A program made the translations under genes and the position numbers. Of a stretch of DNA of 64,000 nt, positions 59,631 through 64,000 are shown piece after piece. This stretch comes from DAOUBF01 sp034432795 (GTDB lineage: Bacteria > Chloroflexota > Anaerolineae > DSLN01), in NCBI GenBank assembly GCA_034432795.1, contig DAOUBF010000005.1, positions 1 through 64,000 of the forward strand, given 5' to 3'. Position 1 is the stretch's first letter. Each line of letters opens with the position of its first letter. The notes below the pieces were generated by a model. That model was not told the origin of the DNA, did not search any database, and worked only from the letters and a program-made list of their open reading frames with translations.

Positions 59631-59686
59631 CGGACGGGGGACGGAAGAGGGGGCAGCTACGGCCCCTCTCTTCGGTCCCCCGTCAT
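59631..59686. repeat. GGACGGA hairpin repeat
   Basis: GGACGGGGGACGGAAGAGGG faces CCCCTCTCTTCGGTCCCCCG, a strong stem between the binding-protein gene and dppB. It may set the ratio of binding protein to permease (inference). Confidence 0.7.
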
Positions 59687-59735
59687 CACCACAGCACAGT
59701 TACTCCCCTCTAGCCAGGGGAGGGAATGAACCTCC

Positions 59736-61493
59736 TTACCCGCCTTCCTTAGGCGCATTCAGGAACTGGCCGAAGAGGCCGGGGAAGTAAGTGAAGCTGC
59801 CATCGCGGCCCTTGTGCAGCGGGTGCGCCGCATCCCACTGGACGACGTAGGAGAGCACCACGTCATTGGCATCCAGGTCGGCGCCGTTGTGGAACTTCAC
59901 GCCCTGGCGCAGGTGGAAGGTCCACACGGTCAGGTCGTCGTTGGCCTCGTAGGACTCGGCCAGCGCGGGGATGGGCTTGCCAGTGCCCAGTTCGTAGGCC
60001 AGAAGCGACTCCATGACCTGCTCGCAGGCACGCAGGGCCTCACCGTCGGTCTCATCGGCGCAGTACAACCCGGCCGGTTCGCCGTTCTGCATCCAGACGA
60101 AGGTGTCGCGCCCGCCCGGGTCCATCATCCAGAAGCGCTCGGCGCCGATGTCGCTAGCGTGGGCGTTCTTGACGTCCGCCTTGAAGGCCGCGCCGTTGCC
60201 ACCGTGCGCGATGGGGATCATGGGCACGTGCTGCTTGATCAGCTCGTTGGCCGTCTTGTAGAAGGGCAGGCGCTCCTCTGGCGTGGCGCGCGTGGCGCCG
60301 TTCTTCAAGGCCTCCCAGATGTCGGGGAAGCCGTTGCCGAACTGCTTAGAGGCGCCGGGGCCGAAGTGGAAGTCCAGGAAGTTGGTGGCGTCGGGGTAGT
60401 CGGCGCCCCAACCGAGCATGTGGAAGCCGCAGATCTCGCCACGGTCGGCGGCATCCAGGAAGGCACCGGACTCCATCTTGACCAGCTCGGTCTCCACACC
60501 GATCTTGGCCAACTGCGCCTGAATCTCCTGGGCCACGACGTTGGGGTCGGGCAGGTACACGCGCACGACGTCGCGGTAGGTGATCGTCGTCTTGAAGCCC
60601 GGCAGCACGCCCTCCTCCTCCAGGATGCGCTTGGCCTCATCGGGGTTGTACTCGTACCACTTCACCTCGGGGGTGTGGCCGAAGATGGAGGGTGGGATGA
60701 ACTGCTCGGCCACAATGGAGCCCGGCGGGTAGAAGTTATCCACAATGCGCTTCTTATCAATAGCCATAGCGAAGGCCTGGCGCACGCGCTCGTTGTCAAA
60801 GGGCGGGCAGGTGTTGTTCATGCCCAGGTAGAAGACGTTGGTGCCGCTGCGCGTCTTCAACTGCAGGTTGGGATCGTTCTGGATGGTCTCAAAGTCATCC
60901 GGGCAGGGGTTGTCAATCCCGTCCACCGTGCCCGCCTGGAGTTCCAGCAGGCGCTGGGCACATTCGGCGCTCCAGCGGAAGATGAGCGTCTCGGCCTTGG
61001 CCTTCTCGCCCCAGTAGTTGTCATTGCGCTTGAAGACGATCTGATCGCCACGCCGCCACTCCGAGAACATGTACGGGCCGGTGCCATTGGGCCGCTCCAC
61101 GAGCTGGCCGCCGCCGCCGGTCTCCTCCAGGTAGCCGCTATCGTTGATAGCGAAGGACGAGAAGGCCACCTTAGAGGGCAAGGCCGGGTCGGGGTAGCAT
61201 AGCGTGAACTTAACGGTGTATTGGTCCACCGCCTCAATCGCCTTGAACTCGCCGCCGTAGTCGCAGTTGGGCGCCTCCACCTTCATCGGCTCAAAGGCGG
61301 GCGCCTGCGTCGGCGGTGGTTGGGTCGGCGGTGGTTGCGTCGGTGGCGGTTGCGTCGGCGGCTGGGTCGGTGGCTGGGTTGGCTGGGGCGCAGTCGTCGG
61401 CGCGGGTGTGGCTGCCGGCCCACAGGCCGTCAGCACCAGGGCCGCCACAATCGCCAGCGATGCCAGTGTGAACCATCTGGGATTGTGCGTCAT
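59736..61493 (-). CDS. Peptide-type substrate-binding lipoprotein, apparently circularly permuted
   Basis: A 585-residue SBP_bac_5-type protein. Lipobox LVLTACG, then a Pro/Thr/Gln linker. The mature part begins with what is usually the middle of the family (IEAVDQYTVKFTLCYPDPAL, NGTGPYMFSEWRRGDQIVF, NDNYWG, RVRQAFAMAIDKKRIV). The usual N-terminal lobe (YELGTGKPIPALAESYEAND, WTFHLRQGVKFHNGADLDAN) comes last. All parts are present, so this is a permutation, not a truncation. GGAGGAG supports the start. It delivers oligopeptides or another ligand to DppBC. Confidence 0.88.
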   Translation of the reverse strand: MTHNPRWFTLASLAIVAALVLTACGPAATPAPTTAPQPTQPPTQPPTQPPPTQPPPTQPPPTQAPAFEPMKVEAPNCDYGGEFKAIEAVDQYTVKFTLCYPDPALPSKVAFSSFAINDSGYLEETGGGGQLVERPNGTGPYMFSEWRRGDQIVFKRNDNYWGEKAKAETLIFRWSAECAQRLLELQAGTVDGIDNPCPDDFETIQNDPNLQLKTRSGTNVFYLGMNNTCPPFDNERVRQAFAMAIDKKRIVDNFYPPGSIVAEQFIPPSIFGHTPEVKWYEYNPDEAKRILEEEGVLPGFKTTITYRDVVRVYLPDPNVVAQEIQAQLAKIGVETELVKMESGAFLDAADRGEICGFHMLGWGADYPDATNFLDFHFGPGASKQFGNGFPDIWEALKNGATRATPEERLPFYKTANELIKQHVPMIPIAHGGNGAAFKADVKNAHASDIGAERFWMMDPGGRDTFVWMQNGEPAGLYCADETDGEALRACEQVMESLLAYELGTGKPIPALAESYEANDDLTVWTFHLRQGVKFHNGADLDANDVVLSYVVQWDAAHPLHKGRDGSFTYFPGLFGQFLNAPKEGG

Positions 61494-61798
61494 TCTTTCT
61501 CCTCCTTCTCCTTTTCAAGATTCAGGCTGTACCACATGATCACGCCATCGCGTCTTGCAGATGCTCTGGGTCTCGGCTCTCACCCCCCTCCTCAAGCGAT
61601 TGCGTCCATGCGCGGCCAACGCCCCATGCGAGCGAGGCGGGCAATCACCTGGCCGACCGTCGTCTCGGCCTCTGGGGCTATGGTGCAGAGTAGTATAGAG
61701 CAAATGGCCCCATAAGTCAACCACCGGAACGAACCCGGCAGGGGTATTGGTTTTAACCTCAGGTGTGCTTCCCCCACCCAACTCTCCCCCGCCCAGGT

Positions 61799-61909
61799 GC
61801 ATTTCAATTTTGGGGCAACTGTCAGCCGTCACCCCCTCCCTACCCCTCCCCCTGGATGGGGGAGGGGGGTAACCTACCGGGTCATCTGCCCCAAATCTGA
61901 TATATACCC
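61799..61909. mobile_element. MITE-like composite repeat, copy 4 (inverted, short)
   Basis: Starts GCATTTCAATTTTGGGGCAA and ends CTGCCCC then AAATCTGATATATACCC, with only one C/G palindrome inside; the shortest copy. The remainder of 61494-61798 contains no gene I can support. Confidence 0.7.
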
Positions 61910-61914
61910 CTCCG

Positions 61915-62003
61915 CCCGGTACCGGGCCTCAGCCCGGTTGGGAGGGGGACAGACCATTCCCTCCCCCTTTGTGGGAGAGGGGGCAAAGTCATCCCCCTCT
62001 ATG
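61915..62003. repeat. CCGGGCT hairpin plus C/G-rich runs
   Basis: CCCGGTACCGGGCCTCAGCC then CGGTTGGGAGGGGGAC, a copy of the hairpin also at 63.02 kb, followed by CCCTCCCCCTTTGTGGGAGA. From 62004 to 62162 there is a TATGCT at 62085-62090 that could be the regulator promoter; nothing else is visible. Confidence 0.6.
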
Positions 62004-62162
62004 TCGCACACTCACCCCACGATCGGGAATAAACCGTAGAGGAGAGGGCACAATGCTGTAAGGTTTTGGCCGCTTCTCCGTCTTTATGCTGGACTTTGAA
62101 CGGTCCTAATCAGCGAAGGAGGAAGACGGTCTCCCCCCGACCGAACCCAGGGGCGAAGAGAG

Positions 62163-62861
62163 ATGAAACAGCGTATCCTGCTTGTTGACGATGATCCGGA
62201 TTTGCTGGATCTGATGAAGTTGCGCCTGGAGGGCGCCAACTTTGATGTAGCCCTCGCCTGCTCTGGGTTGGAGGGCCTGCGGTTGGCCTATCACATCCAG
62301 CCCGATGCCATCATCCTGGACCTGCGCTTGCCGGATGCCGATGGCTGGACGGTGTGCCAGCGCCTGCGCGAAATGTCCGATGTGCCCATTATGGTGCTCA
62401 GCGCCAGCACTGCCAAGCATGACCTGGTGCGCGCTCTCAATGTGGGCGCCGATGAGTTTGTGGCCAAGCCGTTTCACTGGGATGAGCTTCTGGCGCGGCT
62501 GAAGGCCATGCTGCGCCGCGCCAAGCTGAGCGCACGCCCCACAAACGACCACTGCCCGGCTCCTCAGCGCAGCCACAGCCTGTTGCTTAATCCGGCTGAC
62601 CACACGGTCACCGTGCACGGCAAGAGCATTGAACTCACCCCGATTGAGTTCCGATTGCTGGCCTGCCTGCACCGCCACGCCGGGCGGGTTCTCCCCCACC
62701 ATTACCTGCTGCTGGAAGTGTGGGGGCCGCAATATGCCGACCGCACCAACTATCTTAAGCTGTACATCCGCTACCTGCGCAAGAAGATAGAGCAGGACCC
62801 CAGCAACCCGCAACTGCTGCGCACGGAATGGGGGGTGGGGTATTACCTGAGCGAATCCTGA
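62163..62861 (+). CDS. OmpR/KdpE-type response regulator
   Basis: A 232-residue regulator with a receiver domain (DDD at 9-11, phosphoacceptor Asp53 in IILDLRLPD, Lys in AKPFHW) and a C-terminal winged helix (IELTPIEFRLLACLHRHAG, NYLKLYIRYLRKKIEQDP, GVGYYL). No sensor kinase lies beside it in the window, so its signal and targets are unknown. Confidence 0.93.
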   Translation: MKQRILLVDDDPDLLDLMKLRLEGANFDVALACSGLEGLRLAYHIQPDAIILDLRLPDADGWTVCQRLREMSDVPIMVLSASTAKHDLVRALNVGADEFVAKPFHWDELLARLKAMLRRAKLSARPTNDHCPAPQRSHSLLLNPADHTVTVHGKSIELTPIEFRLLACLHRHAGRVLPHHYLLLEVWGPQYADRTNYLKLYIRYLRKKIEQDPSNPQLLRTEWGVGYYLSES

Positions 62862-62877
62862 ACGCGCCCTGTGCGAC

Positions 62878-63045
62878 CAATCCCCTTTCCCCCTTACGGG
62901 AAGGGGAACAGGCCCATTCTCTCTCCCTGAATGGGGGAGGGGCGGGGATGGGGATGATCTCCCCCCACCCCGCCCTCCCCCGCAAGGGGAGCGCTACGGC
63001 CCTTATCTCTGGTACCGGGCTTTAGCCCGGTTGGGAGAGGGACAC
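62878..63045. repeat. Cluster of C/G-rich palindromes and a CCGGGCT hairpin
   Basis: Three C/G-rich palindromes (62880-62995) and GGTACCGGGCTTTAGCCCGG at 63011-63030 fill the gap between the response regulator and the sigma-factor gene. Confidence 0.65.
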
Positions 63046-63092
63046 CGTTATGGAGGCAGCCGGAATGTGAGATGCACCTGCACGAAGAGCAG

Positions 63093-63120
63093 TTGACAAG
63101 AAGCGCCGAGCGCGTATACT
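63093..63120 (+). promoter_or_regulatory. Promoter of the ECF sigma gene
   Basis: TTGACA (63093-63098), 16 bp, TATACT (63115-63120): a good sigma70-type promoter, giving a leader of about 36 nt. Confidence 0.7.
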
Positions 63121-63162
63121 TGGTTTACCGCCCGTCGGCGAGACCAACCCGCGCTTCAGGCC

Positions 63163-64000
63163 ATGAGCGACGAAGAGCTTGCAGCCCAGGTAGCCCAAGG
63201 CGATCAAGCCGCTTTTGCTGCCCTCTACGAACGCTACTTCCAGGGCATCTATGACCTGGCTGTCCGCATGACCCGCAGTGAGGACATCGCTGCCGACGTG
63301 GTCCAGAACACTTTCGTCAAAGCCTGGGAGCAATTACGCCAGCGTGCCATTCCCCAAAATGTCAAAGCCTGGCTGTACACCGTCGCCCGGAATACCGCCA
63401 TTGATGAGCTACGCCTGCGAAAGCGGCTGGTCCCGGCGGAGGAGGAGCGGGCCGAAGGCGCGCTGGCCTTCTCCTATGTTGAACTGGATAGCGCCAGGCT
63501 CTCACAACCCGAAGCCGTGCTTCAGGACAAAGAGCTGGTGGAGTTGGTGTGGAACTCGGCCCAGGCGCTCAGCCCGGAGGACTACGCGCTACTGGACCTG
63601 CACCTGCGGAAGGGCCTGAGCGCGGACGAACTGGCCACCAGCCTGGGCGTGGCCAAAGGGGCCTTGTATACCCGCCTCTCGCGGCTGCGGGATGCGCTGG
63701 AAGAGTCCGTCGTCTCCACCCTGCTCATCCGCCGGGGGCGGCGCGATTGCCCCCGCCTGGATGCCCTGCTCTCCGCCATGCAGGTCACCGAGATCACCCG
63801 CGAGGTCCGCCGTGCGGTCCAGGCCCACCTTCAGGACTGCCCCTTCTGCCAGGAGAGCAAACGGCGCTACGTCTCGCCGGTGGAGATCTTCGCCGGGCTG
63901 GCGCTGGTCCCGGCATCGCCGGCCCTGCGCGAGGCGATCTGGCAGGGGGTTTCAGCCCAGATCACCGCAACGGCTGGCGTAGGCCGCGACGCCCCCCGGC
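63163..64000 (+). CDS. ECF-type sigma-70 factor with fused zinc-finger segment (3' end outside window)
   Basis: At least 279 codons from the ATG at 63163, still open at the window end. Region 2 (FAALYERYFQGIYDLAVRMT, ADVVQNTFVKAWEQ, NVKAWLYTVARNTAIDELR) and region 4 (LSPEDYALLDLHLRKGLSAD, ELATSLGVAKGALYTRLSRL) are clear. After region 4 comes H222-x3-C226-x2-C229 (AHLQDCPFC), the zinc motif of ZAS anti-sigma factors, so the sigma may carry its own regulator. It has its own promoter. Confidence 0.88.
   Translation, partial: MSDEELAAQVAQGDQAAFAALYERYFQGIYDLAVRMTRSEDIAADVVQNTFVKAWEQLRQRAIPQNVKAWLYTVARNTAIDELRLRKRLVPAEEERAEGALAFSYVELDSARLSQPEAVLQDKELVELVWNSAQALSPEDYALLDLHLRKGLSADELATSLGVAKGALYTRLSRLRDALEESVVSTLLIRRGRRDCPRLDALLSAMQVTEITREVRRAVQAHLQDCPFCQESKRRYVSPVEIFAGLALVPASPALREAIWQGVSAQITATAGVGRDAPR

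Noticed and set aside
61515..61832. Minus-strand frames between the binding protein and response regulator
   Set aside because: Short, partly within repeats, no ribosome site and no recognisable family; a decayed gene end cannot be excluded but is not supported.
1..64000. tRNA, rRNA, riboswitch or CRISPR elements
   Set aside because: I looked for T-loop signatures, clover-leaf stems and regularly spaced repeats and recognised none; without a covariance search weak candidates could have been missed.

Overview
This 64 kb stretch comes from a GC-rich (about 60-65% by eye) bacterial chromosome. The gene set points to the phylum Chloroflexota, probably an Anaerolineae/Caldilineae-like lineage. 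The signs are many lipoproteins with Pro/Thr-rich linkers, a Sec-type (clade II) lipoprotein nitrous-oxide reductase, LCP and LysM cell-envelope proteins, c-di-AMP synthesis, no LPS or outer-membrane genes, and numerous dispersed hairpin repeats. The assignment is inference from gene content; no rRNA is present, and I recognised no tRNA, CRISPR array or complete insertion sequence.

Layout. 0-2.3 kb: NAD-salvage operon (nicotinamidase-like plus nicotinate phosphoribosyltransferase) behind a promoter with two palindromic operators. 2.4-5.3 kb (minus): PlsC-type acyltransferase, LysM lipoprotein, SufS-like PLP enzyme. 5.6-8.6 kb: mutS2 and an alpha/beta hydrolase. 8.7-11.9 kb (minus): UlaG-type metal hydrolase and a 12-Kelch-repeat surface protein. 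12-19 kb: alpha-oxoamine synthase, ComEA-like protein, LCP protein, argS, a metallopeptidase-like lipoprotein. 19.2-26.2 kb (minus): der, cdaR, cdaA, a TPR protein, argF. 26.5-33 kb (minus): CDF metal transporter, penicillin acylase, a PMT-like membrane protein. 33.4-36.1 kb (minus): three phenylacetate-type genes (paaG, paaA, paaH-like).

36.5-49.5 kb is an anaerobic respiration block: a B-C-A ordered molybdopterin oxidoreductase operon (tetrathionate/polysulfide reductase type), a carboxymuconolactone-decarboxylase-like protein, then nosZ, a membrane protein, a NosD-NosF fusion, nosY, nosL and a lipoprotein cytochrome c. The two respiratory operons share a gap-free promoter/operator module of about 65 bp, so they are probably switched together. 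49.6-57.6 kb mixes housekeeping genes (aconitase, priA) with decayed and mobile material: a DUF4160-DUF2442 remnant, an AT-rich toxin-antitoxin island, a truncated dppC copy and a RHH/PIN toxin-antitoxin pair. 57.6-61.5 kb (minus) is a peptide-type ABC transporter whose binding protein looks circularly permuted. 62-64 kb holds an OmpR-type regulator and an ECF sigma factor with a fused zinc motif, cut by the window end.

Across the window, dispersed repeats (a MITE-like element with conserved ends, C/G-rich palindromes, GGACGGA hairpins, CCGGGCT hairpins) fill most intergenic spaces and in several places have been absorbed into coding sequence. The tetranucleotide TCGA appears to be completely absent from the 64 kb, which suggests selection by a TaqI-like restriction system.
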